From: Thysanoteuthis rhombus
Lineage: Eukaryota > Mollusca > Cephalopoda > Oegopsida > Thysanoteuthidae
Direction of reading: 5' to 3'
Length of the DNA stretch: 64,000 bases
Assembly: GCA_963457665.1 (NCBI GenBank)
Contig: OY735207.1
Location: forward strand, 48,591,696 to 48,655,695
Shown here: positions 16,801-29,619 of the stretch, piece after piece
Layout of the letters: each line of letters opens with the position of its first letter
How positions within the stretch are numbered: the stretch's first letter is position 1
Position numbers and translations under genes: made by a program
Notes under the pieces: generated by a model
Seen by the model: the letters and a program-made list of their open reading frames with translations, nothing else
Told to the model about the DNA's origin: nothing
Databases searched by the model: none

Positions 16801-18555
16801 CGATAGCAGTGTAGGATTCCAGATGTTCCTTCCACCCAATCTTCAAAATCCAGAATCTCCTGTTTCCCAAGAAATGCCTGCAAAGTCGCCTGAAAGAGTC
16901 AGATGCTTAAAGTTCCCACTTATCAATTTTTGTGCTGAACTTGTAATTTGTAAGGACTTCCTTTATCTACAGAGGGACTAAGATACTTTCTTCTAACTTA
17001 ACCTCTTTTACCCTTTGGAAACTTTTTGGGTCTCACTTGGTTACTTTGCCAAATCGCTTCAGGGGAGCAAACTTTATGTGGAGTTAGGGGCAGAACATTC
17101 ATGGATCTACGAGAGGCTTATCCTGGACGCTCAAAACTCTTGACTCATATGATCTGCGTTGCGACCATTGGTGGTCTATCTCATAGGCCTAAAAGCAAAA
17201 GTATTTTGTGAACTTTGACATTTCATTCCCAATTACCTCTTGATTTTTTTCCACGTATTTTGTAACTGTAGGTTCCATATTTCATGGGGTTCAGGAGTAT
17301 CTGCATGTTCCCATAATACATTTGCGTAAGTACTGAATGTCCTATAAAAATATACGGTTTCTTGTTCCAATTGTACTGCTGTACCACTGAAATCTCTCTG
17401 AATGACTGCCATTGAGAGGGAGTATGCTTTTGAGATGAGATTCGAAATATTTCATCAATGTTGTTGCAAAAACAGGATAATCCTTCCATTGAAAAATAAA
17501 AAAAGTCATGGTTTGATTCTCTTTTCCTTGAATGCGTTGTGCTAAAACCCTTCTTATGCGTTGTTTTCTTTTAACGTAGAAGTTCAGGTTTATCATTCGA
17601 CTGTGTCAAGCCCTAAACAGAATCATTGGATACTCTTGTTGAAATTTTGGGTGGTTTGTCTTCGTCAGATATACCCATCCTCATTTCTTCCATATCATCA
17701 GAAGCTCCTTTGCCATACTCTTCCTCACCGTCTGAACTTCCTGTGCTGTCCCACCGTGGTAGTGGAATCGGCAGGTCATCGTAGTTTTGCTGTACTAGTC
17801 ATATTACAGAGTTCAAGCTCAGGTAAACAATCTTGTACTTGTTCTAAGCTGAAAATCCGCAGACATGTCCCTTGCATAAATTAGTATGGGCGAATAATCT
17901 AATAATCACTAACCATATCGTAGGAACCACTGTCCCTTTCCTTTCGTTTAGCCAGGCTAGAATGGAAAGAAATAAGAGAACTCATGATAGAAAAACAGCA
18001 GAAACTTATGTTTAGAATGGCACTATTCCTCCCTCAGTAAATTTGAGTCGGTAGGCGAGTGAAAAAAAAACAAGAAAATGTTATTGATCAAAAATGAAAA
18101 GAAATGAGAGGATTTTTGAAAAAAGATATTTTATCATTTTAGCTTCAAATACATTATTTTTTTCAAAGAGCTTTGCTTGTTTCTTTTTATTTCACAATCG
18201 AAATTCCAATCATGGCCAAGTTATGCCAAAGTTTTTAATAAAAACTCATATAATGGACACTTTTTTCTCCTCGAATTTATTCAAGATGGCCAGTGTGAGT
18301 GGGAAAAAATCGAGGCAGTCTGTGCTCGAGAATAGAAAAACATATTTATAAATGAAAAATGAACAATAATTAAGAGAATGATGGGAGAACTATAATTTGA
18401 TGGGCAGTTTTTCTCTCTTGATGAATCCGTGTGAAATCTCCTGACGCAGAAAAATGGTTTCACACCAAACTGCAACAGCTTAACGTATTAAAAGAGCTCC
18501 CTCGATCAAACTTGAACTGAGAAATAGACGGAAGAATTCTTATAGAATAAGATAA
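13831..18555. other. Unassigned DNA with small (GT)n tracts
   Basis: About 4.7 kb. GT-rich tracts lie at about 14,641-14,682 and 15,005-15,072. Small hairpins are seen at 14,515-14,535 (CCTCGAC with GTCGAGG, seven pairs) and 15,651-15,666 (ACGCCAA with TTGGCGT, seven pairs). Short open frames on both strands (14.1-14.6, 17.0-17.9 kb) contain no family I recognise, so I call no gene. Confidence 0.5.
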
Positions 18556-18559
18556 CAAC

Positions 18560-20479
18560 ATCAACATCTACGAACTCAATAAATAAAATCAGCCTCTGCG
18601 GGAAGAGTTGTCACTACATTTTAACCAAAGAGCACACAAACGATCAGTGATATCTAAGATGAAACCAAGAATCTCATGGAAAACACCGACAACAAGAGAG
18701 AAATTTGAAGAGATCGAACTGAACAAAACAATCAAAAAGAAATGAACGGAAGACAAAAGAAGGTACACCACAGCAATCATCAAAACACCTCTCGAAAAAA
18801 GTCAGGACAGAAAATCAATAAACAGAGGTCTCAATTCAGAATAGAAACCAATAGTTATCACTTTCGAAGAAAATGGAAACCTCACAACACACAGGGACAG
18901 GATTGTCGACCAAGAACTCTACTCCAAACAAGGACTACGAAATAGCAAACAAGATACACAAGACGAGAGTAATCACTTTGAGGATTTTCCATGAGTAACC
19001 CTATGGGAGGTGAAGCATGTCATCAAACAAACAAAAAAAAAGTCCCTGAGCCAGATAACGTAACCATCGATATACACAAAAAGCTGGTAAAATAATCACT
19101 AGGAAAGTAGCTATTCTATTCAACTTATGCCTGAAACAAATTTACGTCCTGGAAGATGGAAACACTGCTATCATAACGCTTTTGTGTGAAAAAAAAACTG
19201 AAAGATCCCAACAACTACAGGCCTATAAGCCAACTTAACTGCTTCTACAAACTACAAAATACAAACCAAAAATCACCACTAACCAAACCACAAAAGTAGT
19301 GGATGAAACCAACCACAGGGGCAAGTTGTCTTTAAAAGAAGCTACTCAACCATATACCACCTGCATTCGATAAACCAGCCGAAAAGAGAAGCCCCAAAAT
19401 ACAAAATGCCACTCGCTGTAGCATTTATCGATTTCAAAAAAAAAATTCTATTCAGTGGAAATTTCCATGGTCATGAAGGCCATCACTCTACAAAGTGTAC
19501 ACCCTGCTTATATCAGAGTACTGCAACATATATACAATCGCAGCAGCTCCTTTATTGGGCTATGTATAGACTCCGAACCCTTCCATCTCCAAAAAAGGAT
19601 AAGACAAGGTGATACTAGTTCACCCAAACTTTCCACAGCCTGCCTCGAGATGATCTTCTAAAACCTGGACAGGGAGAATAGAGAAATCAAAATAGACAGT
19701 GAATATCTGAGCAACCTCAGATTTGCAGATGACATCGCCCTTTTGCAGAGAACCTACACCACCTCCAAGTAATGCTAGATAAACTGAATTAAGAGAGCAA
19801 AAGAGTCAGCTTGCACATGAACTTCAGCAAAACAAAGATAATATGCAACGATCAAGTTGAAAATAAGAACACAAAGATCAAAACCGAAGAAGTAGAAACG
19901 GAGAAAGTATACCACTACAACTACCTTGGACAACTAATCTTCATGAAATTCTCAGAAGAGGAAGAAATCAAGGGAAGGATCACCCTAGGATGGAAAACCT
20001 TCGACAAAGCAAGCTCAACCTCCAAAAAAAAAAACATCCTATTAATACTAAAAAGACGAGTAAAAAAAACAATGCAACCTCCCGATGGCCACTAATGGAG
20101 CTGAAACATGGAACTCTACAGACCTGCAAACTGAGAACTATGCAATGTGCACACGAGAGAATCATCCTCAACCTCATATGGAAAGATCACAAGACAGCGA
20201 AGTATATCATGGAGAAAACTAGAGTCGGAGACATCATGGAATTAATTAAAAACTCAAATAGAAATAGGCTGGTTATGTTGCAAAAATGACAGACAACCGA
20301 CGGACATCACGACTGACAACATGGATCCCCAGGATCCATTGCGCAACCGACGCCAGCCGAATACTAAATGTAGAGACGGACTAAACAAATTCGAAGAGTA
20401 CTGGCTCCACGACGTCCACAAAAGAGAATTGTGGTCAATCCTGGGGAAAGTTTATGTCCAACGACGGACGACAAAAGAC

Positions 20480-20510
<31 letters not shown>

Positions 20511-20512
20511 CC
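18560..20512 (+). mobile_element. RTE-type LINE, 5'-truncated, reverse transcriptase
   Basis: Longest LINE copy in the window. Reading across several frames, it covers the linker before the reverse transcriptase, the fingers/palm and the C-terminal region. Visible motifs: EVKHVIKQ and PEPDN near 19,008-19,060; RIRQGD (19,592-19,610); the catalytic FADD at 19,722-19,733 in an L-R-FADD-I-A-L-L context; and a C-terminal tail whose stop is the first triplet of a (TGA)n run at 20,480-20,511. The apurinic endonuclease half expected at the N-terminus is absent, as usual for 5'-truncated LINEs. At least several frameshifts and stops break the frame (for instance a TAA in the N-terminal linker and frame changes near 19,440 and 20,000), so it is dead. 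Clade call RTE rests on the motif set and the very short repeat-type 3' end. Confidence 0.9.
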
Positions 20513-20564
20513 GCAACGGACCGGTATATAACCTTTGCATCATTTAGGTAGTTCATGTGTTCTG

Positions 20565-20565
20565 A

Positions 20566-20619
<54 letters not shown>

Positions 20620-20620
20620 A

Positions 20621-20711
<91 letters not shown>

Positions 20712-20777
20712 TTATCTACGTATTCTGTATATAGACTTCGTCCAGCTCCAAGGGTTCAAAGTAGAAACTTTAGATTC

Positions 20778-20812
<35 letters not shown>

Positions 20813-20830
20813 ACACACACACACTTCTCG
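20565..20830. repeat. (AT)n (GT)n and (CA)n microsatellites
   Basis: (AT)n from about 20,570 to 20,666, (GT)n to 20,708, then after 70 bp a (CA)n run at 20,779-20,824. The GT and CA runs face each other like a broken inverted repeat. Confidence 0.95.
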
Positions 20831-20984
20831 ATGAATAGCAAAATCTGCATTTTTTATTCCTTTTTAATTTTTGTCCTAATTATTTTTCTCTTTATTTATT
20901 TATCTATTCATTTCTAATTATTTTCATTGTCATTATTTCTACTATCATCATTCAGATAATGATACAAATACAACTTCTAATACT

Positions 20985-21000
20985 GCTACTACTACTACTG

Positions 21001-21083
<83 letters not shown>

Positions 21084-21113
21084 AATGATAATAATAATAA
21101 TAATAATGATTGA
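20985..21113. repeat. (TAA)n microsatellite
   Basis: More than 35 TAA/AAT triplets with GAT interruptions towards the right end. Unlike the one at 32.6 kb, no LINE sequence is attached. Confidence 0.95.
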
Positions 21114-21555
21114 ATGATGTAATCAAATTTCAATTAATAAGAATTCAGATGAAAGTAAAAATAATAAGAATTTTCAAAAATTGGGATCTCAATTAGAGTC
21201 TGAGAACAACCTGAGGACAAACTAAAATGTGGATGTATTATAAATACAATTATAAAAAGTAATTGATTCAATTTATCAAAATCAATTATCTATTAACATT
21301 TATTATTATTTTCCTAATGCAATATCCTTTATACGATTTCCTTAATAAATCATACGACAAGGCAGGCGATATAGGGGTTATATGCATAATTAAAACCAGA
21401 CGTGATATAGGGAAACCATTAATTTTTCGGAATCGGCATCCAAACCAAGTGAGAAATTGTTGTTAACTGCTGGCATCATTACTGAAGTGAATTTAGCACT
21501 CAATACGTCTTCGTACCCGTTGCTTTGTATTGTAATAAGCTAAACTTAGCAACTG
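21114..21555. other. No recognised feature
   Basis: AT-rich, nothing supportable. Confidence 0.5.
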
Positions 21556-21559
21556 GGAA

Positions 21560-21670
21560 TAAAACAATAGTAGTTAAGCTTACCTAACTGATCACTACTA
21601 CTCTAGAGGGTCCGGCTCTTACTTTGTCCCCAAACTGGGGGCATTGCACCTTAGTAACTCCTGGAAATAT
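21560..21670 (+). mobile_element. Degenerate tRNA-type SINE unit
   Basis: A block around 21,600-21,660 (CTCTAGAGGGTCCGGCTCTT, then a CCCCAAACTGG word and a TTGCACC word) matches the SINE at 49,430-49,550 in order and orientation. The internal promoter boxes are poorly kept. Confidence 0.55.
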
Positions 21671-23614
21671 CAATAGTGCAATAACATGCAACGCTGAAAA
21701 AAGTGTTTTTCAAGACCAACTCGAAAATTTTCTAAGTTGAAAAAAGTAAATATATTTGTTCAAAAAATTTTGCAATTAAATATGATGAATATTGGATTTT
21801 AGATAAACTAATAAATTGATTTACAAGTTTCAAGTAACATTTTTTTTTTCAGCGGGTTATTACTTCTGTCGAGAGTTTGTCTCTAATTGGATTCTTCACA
21901 AACTACTGCTCACATATTCCTGGACTTGCATTTTCACTTACATACAATTTCTTAAGAGGTGACTATGGAAATTTCACAATAAGGAACAAAGTCGAGGGGT
22001 GGACTCGCTTCGCAGCTGGAAAAAAAATCGTATATACCCCTGACATAAGCGGTCAGTCTTCCACATAAAAGTCAGGAAGTTAAACACTTGAGACGAGCAG
22101 GCACTCCCCAATTGCAAAATGTCGCAACGCAAACATTCAACCCACGCTTCAATTCTCATTGTTTGTTGTCGTGTTTTCTTGAATCAAGGTGTGTAAATGC
22201 CAGAAGATAAATAAAGGGATTCCAATATCCAAACCATTTATCGAAAGTTTTCTTTATGTCACTTCACTTTTACGAAAGACCTCAAGTTGCCATAGTTTCG
22301 AACTGTGTTTTTGAGCATCTGTGCTTTCCACGATTTATTTTGTGCACCTGTGAACAAAATGTGCCTCAAGGGATCAGAAAAAGCCTAAAAGAGTTCGTAA
22401 GGGTGTTACGCTTTATGTTGAACTGACCGACATGAAAAAAAGGGCTATTTTCGGGTCTAAGGATGCCCCAAGGAGTTTCCTTTATAGATTGTGTAGTTTC
22501 TTCCTCACTTTACGCCATTCTGACTTACGAAATGTTTCTTTGGGATTTTTGACGGCAGCAGGGCAATAAAACAGGATTGTTCTTTTTGATCGTGATGCAA
22601 GGGTATATCATGAATCGCATGTTACTTTGTCAATTGAATGGATCTTTTTCATTCAGAAGTTTCGGGTCGTGCATTTGTTTCTACCAAATTTGGTATCTCT
22701 TCGGTCGGGTTATTGATCTTTCTGGGCTGGCGTCCTCTGATGCAAGTTAATCATCTTGTCGAGATAAGATAGAGGACGCTTGTCGAGCTGTAACCTGCCT
22801 TATTCGTTGCGATTAACTCTGTCACTTTCATGTCTCCTTTGTTTTCTCGTACGTGGGCAAACAAAGAGTACAGAACCAAGACCAAGCAACATAAGATAGC
22901 CTCGAAGCTAAAAGGAATGGAATGACAGTAAGCATTCGAGAAGCTTGCAAAATGACCGGTTTGGAGACGGACGTCAATCATTGTTTCCCCTGTTACTGTC
23001 ACTGAAGAATTCGGACCCCTTTTGTCTGTGAATAGCTCAACTATGGTAGGTCGACTAAGAAAAAAAAAACAGAATTACGACGGTCTACCGGGAAGGATCG
23101 AAAACCAAGGTACCTTAGTTTGCAACTCCAAAGACAGTGATTCTCAAAGACAGGTCAGATAATAATAATAAGAACAAATGTGTAAAAGACAATTACCCAA
23201 CATTCAAATTATATATTTCACATTACTTCATCAGATAAAAACTGGATGTTTCATTAAGTACAATCCTCGGTTAAGATATCAAATGTTTCTTCAGGTTTTG
23301 ACAGAAGATACTTCTTTATTTTGGTTTCATACCGCTTACTTTAATAATCGACCGTTGGATGAAAAATCAATAGTATGATAGAGAAAATTAGTCGAAAGTT
23401 CATGATGGAAAGATATCATCATGGAATTCAAGCAACTCACGACACTAGTGGTGATCTGTGAGAAGACAATATCAACCGACCATGACTCAATAGCAAAATG
23501 TCATATCTCATTACAATGAAAGAAGAAGAACAAGTAAAAATAATCCAAATATTCAATTATTATTCCATATTGAAAGGTTGTGTACCGTTTTCATCTTCTT
23601 CTTTTTTAATGTGT
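21671..23614. other. No recognised gene
   Basis: About 1.9 kb. A box-B-like GGTTTTCGATCC on the minus strand (RC of about 23,095-23,106) and a weak hammerhead-like pair (TTTC at 23,216-23,219, TCATCAG at 23,228-23,234, plus strand) hint at old short repeats, but neither is strong. Confidence 0.45.
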
Positions 23615-23961
23615 TGTTATATGCTCAACCTGACATGGAGAGATCACAAGACAGCACTACATATCAGAAAGAAAACGAGGGTCTGAGACATCATAGAATC
23701 TATGGCAAAACTCAAATGGCAATGGGCTGGTTATGTTGCAAGAATAGCAGACAAGCGATGGACATCATGACTCATGACATGGATCCCCAGAGACCACATG
23801 TGAAGCCAACAAAATACGAGATGGAGAGATGAACATGACAAATTCAAAAAATACTGACTCTGTGACGCCCATGATAGAGAAATATGGCAGATCCTGGGAC
23901 AAGTCTATGTCCAACGACGGACGCTAAAAGAATGATGATGATGATGATGATGATGATGATA
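23615..23961 (+). mobile_element. RTE LINE 3' fragment
   Basis: Encodes in broken frames the RTE C-terminus: L-T-W-R-D-H-K-T-A, a K-W-Q-W-A-G-like string (here WQWAGYVARIADK), a KFKKY word and LGQVYVQRRTLK. It ends in (ATG)n at 23,933-23,961. Relative to the 50.7-kb copy it has an in-frame TGA just before the RHHRI/IIES word and more substitutions. Confidence 0.9.
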
Positions 23962-24184
23962 AATATCTTTATCACGGAGATCGGAATTTTTTTAATTAGT
24001 ATTTTCTAATATCTTATATGCTGATCGGTAAATTTAGTTTATCAACCAGGTCCCCTGTGTAAAAAAAAACAAACAGAGATGCACGTACAGTTAATTTTTC
24101 TTCGATAAGCAGAGCATTGCATTTGTAATCTTTTTCTCTTTTCTAATCATCAGGAGAAAACAGAAAATTTTCTCCCGGTCACCC

Positions 24185-24730
24185 AGTTCCTACCTTTGAA
24201 ATGAGATGGTTGTGTGTTCGCCATTAAAGCCACTGGTCATTGTTCAGCCTCAGCTATAAACCAAAAGTTAATTTTCAAGATAGGCCCTATCCAATTGAAA
24301 GTTGAATAAAAAAACGTTCTTCCTGCCCTTTTACTTTTCATATTCGGCTTGGTACAAGACTAAGCCAAGCTAAGTAAAGATGAATTGCTTTGTTGGTAAG
24401 ATTTTTACGTATTTGCCTCTGAGGTTGATGGTCAGTGTTCAAGTCGAAGCAAACATCAATGATCTGGGATGCTGATTTTCCAAGGCTTCTGCGTCCTCTT
24501 TACCTGGACAATAATCGTAATACAATCCCCTACCCTAATATCTCGCTAGTTTGTAATGGCGGTAGACAAGGATGCATTTAGTATATAGTTCTATAGCAGT
24601 CTGAATTTCAGATTAGATAGTTGGCCAGTGTTTGAGTTCAAGCAAAGATCCAGGATTTTGAATGCTGATTTTTATGCTAGCGGGCCATCTTTACTTGTGA
24701 ATTTGACACAAAACAATCTTTTTACACCAA
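24185..24730 (+). mobile_element. Cluster of three diverged SINE-like units
   Basis: Three blocks about 190-200 bp apart share GGTCANTGTTCAAG-like box-B sequences (near 24,234, 24,430 and 24,621), and the second and third continue alike for about 90 bp (AAGCAAA, GATGCTGATTTT, a TCTTTAC word). The second unit also has a box-A-like TTGTTGGTAAGA about 40 bp upstream. They look like successive insertions or a tandem duplication of one tRNA-derived SINE. Confidence 0.5.
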
Positions 24731-25360
24731 TACATCTCGTCTTTGGCTTCGTGAAAGACATAGATAGGTGTAGTAAACAGATACTATATTGCGGCTTGCC
24801 TTGTAGCTAAGTTATGTTTAGTTAATACATGTAATCTCCCATACAGAATCGTAATACGTAAACAAGCGAACAATGCCATAGAGAAAAAGATAAGAAAAAT
24901 AATAGACGACGTAGACACTGCTTTTCACCTCAGGAAGATCTCACCGAAGCCCGAATCTGAAAGAATAAATGCCAATTTATTCCAATGAAGCAACTGACAG
25001 ATATATGAGGACGAAGAGAATTCATGCCAAAACATCCGAAAGGAACCTTGTTATAATGATGATATAACAAAAGACCCGTGCACTTATTTCAAGGCTACAG
25101 AAAAACAGATTTATTTTTCATTATGTATCAATGCTTCTTCTATTGTTCATTGTCTTAAATAGAGAGCTTTGGAAATAAATTCCAAAATGTCTCTGATATG
25201 AGCAATTGGATGGATCGAAGGGAGATACGGCCTCAGTGCTAAGGTAGAGCTGGAAAAAAATAAGGGAAAGGCAATTACATTCATGAATAAACAAAGTTTT
25301 GTTCCATAATATGCATCTGTATTCAGTTGGCATTGTCCACCGGGTAAAAATGTCAGTATG
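24731..25360. other. No recognised gene
   Basis: A 45-codon open stretch at about 24,845-24,982 reads like a charged peptide (EKKIRKIIDDVD and so on) but it is short, A-rich and interrupted afterwards. I cannot assign it. Confidence 0.45.
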
Positions 25361-25365
25361 CAAAT

Positions 25366-25411
<46 letters not shown>
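25366..25411. repeat. (AT)n microsatellite
   Basis: About 45 bp of pure (AT)n ending directly at a hammerhead-like core. Confidence 0.95.
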
Positions 25412-25414
<3 letters not shown>

Positions 25415-25430
25415 CGTTTCTACTCCTCAG
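25411..25430 (-). ncRNA. Hammerhead-like core with three-base stem II
   Basis: Minus strand: CUGAGGA, then only GUA where stem II should be, then GAAAC and GUC. All core bases agree with a hammerhead but stem II is missing and stem I does not pair convincingly. It abuts (AT)n, as the better hammerheads here do. Confidence 0.35.
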
Positions 25431-25789
25431 AAAATCGGTCAATTGAAAACCAACAGGACGCCATTGTTCTTAAACAGAAAGAGGAGTAATAAACGTAATG
25501 AAAGTGTTTCTTATTCTCCAAAATTAACGGATCTTACTCTTAAATTGGAATGATTTTTTCAATATCGGAGATGAAAAAAAAGATGGCTATATGAATAACT
25601 GCAGATTTGTCAAATATATTCCTTTCCACCTCAAAGCAGCAGCAATAAGGAGGATCCTTCCGATACGGTGCTAATTTCAATTCAAAAGGCTACAATCCTC
25701 TGCTAGAGAGTTCTTCCTTCACAGAATGTCACATAAATATAGACGTGTGCCTCACTTGGCGTGAGTTTATAAACATCTTAACCAATGCC

Positions 25790-25930
25790 AGGGCGGGGAG
25801 CAAACGATTAACTCATCATTTGCTTTTAATTTGATGTTACCTAAACGTTTCGGCCAATCCCTTCTACAGCTTTCTTTAGGTGTACACTCTTTGTTGAAAG
25901 GAAAGATCATAATCAAGTAAGATGTTCCGG
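25790..25930 (-). repeat. Hammerhead-like repeat family 2, copy 2
   Basis: Minus strand: CUAAAGA (G5 of the core changed to A) at RC 25,873-25,879, the shared TAGAAGGGAT block, then GGCCGAAAC and GUU. Matches 9,040-9,180 in order. Confidence 0.6.
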
Positions 25931-26699
25931 CATTTAAACATGTTGCTATTGCCGTTACAAATGTCAAAGGGTTCTTTGTCACATTTATGGGATTACAACA
26001 TTGAAAATTTGCATGAATAAATCACTAAGCACTATTTAAAAACATTTTTTAAATCTATTAATGTCTTTCTTGTGGTGTCTATGGTTATTTTGAGGTCAAC
26101 AGCGCTCTAGCCTTGCGCTGGTATTTTTAGATAATTTTAGATTAAAAAAACTATTCTTCCAGATGATTTTAGATAAACTACAAGGTAATTATTTCTAATA
26201 AAACGTGCGATCAATGGTGATTCACTTACGGGAGGTACACATATCTTATTCATTTTTTACCCATTCCCAAATACCGACCTCTGGCAACGATCGAAAATAC
26301 ATATCCACCTAAGCGATTGAGTAGGCCAATCGATTTAGTTATTATTATATCCAGACTGTTCAATGCACAGATATTAGCCACTGAGACATTAACGATTTTG
26401 AGCAGGGATGAATGCAAATTAACTTATTTGTTTGGAAACCCTTCCATAGAGCATTGTGAGTTCCCCTTTTCAATTTCCTTGGTCGATCCTGAACAGAATT
26501 TCGGAAGGATGAAAGAAAATAATTTTTTTTCCATCTGACAATCTAATTTTATTAAGGAACATTTTGCAGAAATCTATCAGGCACGACCACAAAACATGAT
26601 TAAATACGTGCCTTGTTGTGCTGATTGGAACATAATATTTGACTCTAAAATGCAAGGGATTAAAAGTAATATGTTTGTTCAAATACTTATGACAAGTTC

Positions 26700-26700
<1 letters not shown>
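25931..26700. other. No recognised feature
   Basis: AT-rich; nothing supportable. Confidence 0.5.
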
Positions 26701-26764
<64 letters not shown>

Positions 26765-26815
26765 AAAGATAGATAGAAAGAGAGTGTGTGTTATCGACAA
26801 AGAGAGAGAGAGAAT
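26701..26815. repeat. (AT)n then GATA/GA-rich microsatellite
   Basis: (AT)n to 26,761 followed by GATAGATAG and GAGA runs. Confidence 0.9.
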
Positions 26816-27140
26816 AGATAACAAATTATCTGACAAGATGATATTAAGAAGACAATGTGGAGAGAAAATTGAATTGTTGTTAAAAATGAAAGAATCTATT
26901 ACATTGACATATTTTGCCCGATGGTTTCATTTGAAAGTAAGGAAATACAGATGTGTTTGGGTAGTTATAGATTCTTATCAACCAGCGATAACATCTTAAT
27001 TTCATGAATTTTCAAATAAGATCCCCGTACATTTTTGCATTTCCTTATATTTTGATGAAGCCCGGAGACGGAACATATGAATGCAACAAATTGTTTTTTT
27101 TTTCCAACAGCAATTCAATTTCCCTTCCATCTTGTCCTCC

Positions 27141-27142
<2 letters not shown>

Positions 27143-27235
<93 letters not shown>

Positions 27236-27254
27236 TGTGTGTTTATGTATATAT

Positions 27255-27299
<45 letters not shown>

Positions 27300-27300
27300 T
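27143..27300. repeat. Compound (AT)n (GT)n (GATA)n (GA)n
   Basis: Four simple-sequence blocks in a row; all predicted peptides here are translations of it. Confidence 0.95.
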
Positions 27301-28265
27301 AATTTCCTACGATTCAAGTTCGTAGAAAAAAACTCTGGCTCTCTTGTTAAATGTGCGCATTGTTTTACGAATACTATTGGTGAATTAATCGAATAAATGT
27401 AATGTTATTTTTCCTCATAACCTTTACAAGAATGATTTGTACCTAATTCGAACCGAAAAGAAGAGAGATGCTTTGAAGAATGGAAATAGTTGCAAAAATA
27501 TCAGGCACTGAACTGGCATCTGAAAAAAAAACGCCAAAAAAAAAAGCAACTCATTTAACACATCAATGCTGAAAATGATATCAAAAACTAGAAAACAAAT
27601 TAAATAAACTGTAAGTAAATAAGCATGAGCGGTGGTGTCGTGTTAGGTCAGAGCTGATAGCTCTCCAAAGGGGATATTTTTTGCGCTTTAACAATTGTAT
27701 AATAATTAGTCTGATGAATCATAGTTGACTAATACGCATCACAAGGTTTAGAGGGTAAAAAAAGACAATATGTTATGGATTTTTTCTCTGTCCAAAGCTG
27801 AGTCTCTATTAGCGTATACAAACAGTGAAAATATCAAGTTTCATAACAGAAAAGCAATCATGAAATAAAACTTAGCTAAACGAACATAGCGGTAGAAAAG
27901 ATATAGACCACTTTCTCTGTTTATGCTATGGGATTAATCAATTACAGCAATGAACTTCCATATCTCGTAATGATTCCGATGCGGTCTACTCACTAATCAT
28001 AAAATAAATCTGACCAGCTCGTCTTTTTTGAGAAAGGTCATTATTATTATTCCATGAGATGTAACATCCAATAGTCAAAAGTCAGTACCAATTGCATTAA
28101 TTCTTGACAAGTCACAATCTCTTTTTTCCTAATTTCCAATGTAAAACTTACAGACTTGCTGTCAAAAGTTACTAAAACATTCATGTAGGTAATTAAGAGT
28201 CGTAGTTTATTTCTTGTTTTTATTAAATAATTCAGAGTTTAGTTATTTACTGAATTTTGCTTAGT
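27301..28265. other. No recognised feature
   Basis: About 1 kb of AT-rich DNA; nothing supportable. Confidence 0.5.
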
Positions 28266-28267
28266 TT

Positions 28268-28365
28268 TCAGACACAAACCCTCAAGTATTGGGTACATAG
28301 CAGGTATTGAACTTCGTGATGATGATTTATAAAACCAGCTTACTAACCACTACATCATGTTGAGG
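28268..28365 (-). mobile_element. tRNA-derived SINE head
   Basis: Minus strand: box-A-like TGATGTAGTGGTTAGTAAGC (RC about 28,325-28,344) and box-B-like AAGTTCAATACC (RC about 28,304-28,315), with spacing suited to a tRNA-type pol III promoter. Cloverleaf pairing is poor, which favours a SINE over a gene. Confidence 0.6.
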
Positions 28366-29521
28366 CACCCATATTTCGATATTTATTCACATCATCCTCG
28401 GAATATGATGAACTGAAGTGGCTTCCTATATGCGTTGTTCAACATCAACTACCGACCTCTTCTCCCCATCACACCACAGGACTCTCCATGTTTTGCTTTA
28501 ACTGTTGTTGCCCTTTTGTATTACTTCTATACAACTCCATCTTTCTGTTCAATTCCATATCATTAGGCATCGTCTTTTCTGCACGTTTTTACTCATGCAA
28601 ACAAGTAGAAAACAATTTCAATTCATTGGGGTCTGAGGGTGATACGAATAAACATTGAAATATTAACAAAACAGCCAATGATTTTGAATCAAATTAAATC
28701 CACACTTGGTCAACGGAGTTACCTTCGTTTTTTGCACTAGTTCAAAATAACTTACGAGTATAACGTGTAAGTATTTCTTAAAAACACGTTTTCTTGAAAT
28801 CCCAACACTGAATAGAAATTTGTGTGGTGATTTCTTGAAACATAATAAAGCACACTTTCTTTCAATAGCTCAGCAGCCCATTCGGTCTCTCTTTATTGTG
28901 GTTTTATTATTTTCACGCAAGATAGCATGTGTAAAATAGCGGACCTGGTATTATTGAAAGTATCACATTATGAGGTAATCATTGAAGGTTATATTGCTCG
29001 CTACTTTCTATCCCATCTATCGAACGCTCTGGACCGACACGGTCGGTAATTATGCTTCAACTCGTCAGCACAGTCCGGGTTATTTCGTTCATAAAAGATG
29101 GCTAAACAGTATTTGCTGTAGTTGTAGAATTGTGTGAATCCTAGCATTGTTTGTCATAATGACTGTCCATATCTTTGTGGGCGTTATCACAGTCGAATGA
29201 CTTGCTATAACAGTGAAACTGAAGGCGAAAAGCAAAACTAAACAAAAAAAAGGTATATGGAAAACGCACTCTTCTGAATTAAGTAATGAATTCTCAGGAA
29301 AGCCATCGTGTTTTTTTTACCCATGGAGATTTCCGGTCAGTGATGCAGGCTGTTTATTGGAATCGAGAGAAAATAATGATATGCATCCCGCTTTGTAGGA
29401 CACCATTGTTCGTTTTTACAGCAAGTCGGGCAAAAGGCCAAGAATATCGGATAAAGCGTGACATTTTGAGGCGCTTGGTAAGGTTTTTATTGGAGCAGTT
29501 TAATTTTGGGTAACGGGGGAA

Positions 29522-29522
<1 letters not shown>
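28366..29522. other. No recognised feature
   Basis: About 1.15 kb; nothing supportable. Confidence 0.5.
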
Positions 29523-29573
<51 letters not shown>

Positions 29574-29581
29574 CTATCTCT
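29523..29581. repeat. (CT)n (ATCT)n microsatellite
   Basis: (CT)n to about 29,555 then tetranucleotide ATCT repeats. Confidence 0.95.
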
Positions 29582-29619
29582 CAGTTGGCTTGGAAAGCAA
29601 TAATAGAATAAGCAAAAAA

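Noticed and set aside
17223-17884. Acidic stretch and KKP/NPMKYGT words suggesting a piggyBac transposase
   Set aside because: Words are short, in different frames and lack the expected aspartates; similarity is not better than chance by eye.
20948-21133. Leucine-rich peptide
   Set aside because: Antisense translation of the (TAA)n microsatellite.
23205-23240. CTGATGA / GAAA pair on the minus strand
   Set aside because: The bases between them do not pair as stem II, and there is no stem I.
24845-25100. Charged 45-codon stretch (EKKIRKIIDDVD)
   Set aside because: Too short and A-rich, interrupted by stops, no family recognised.
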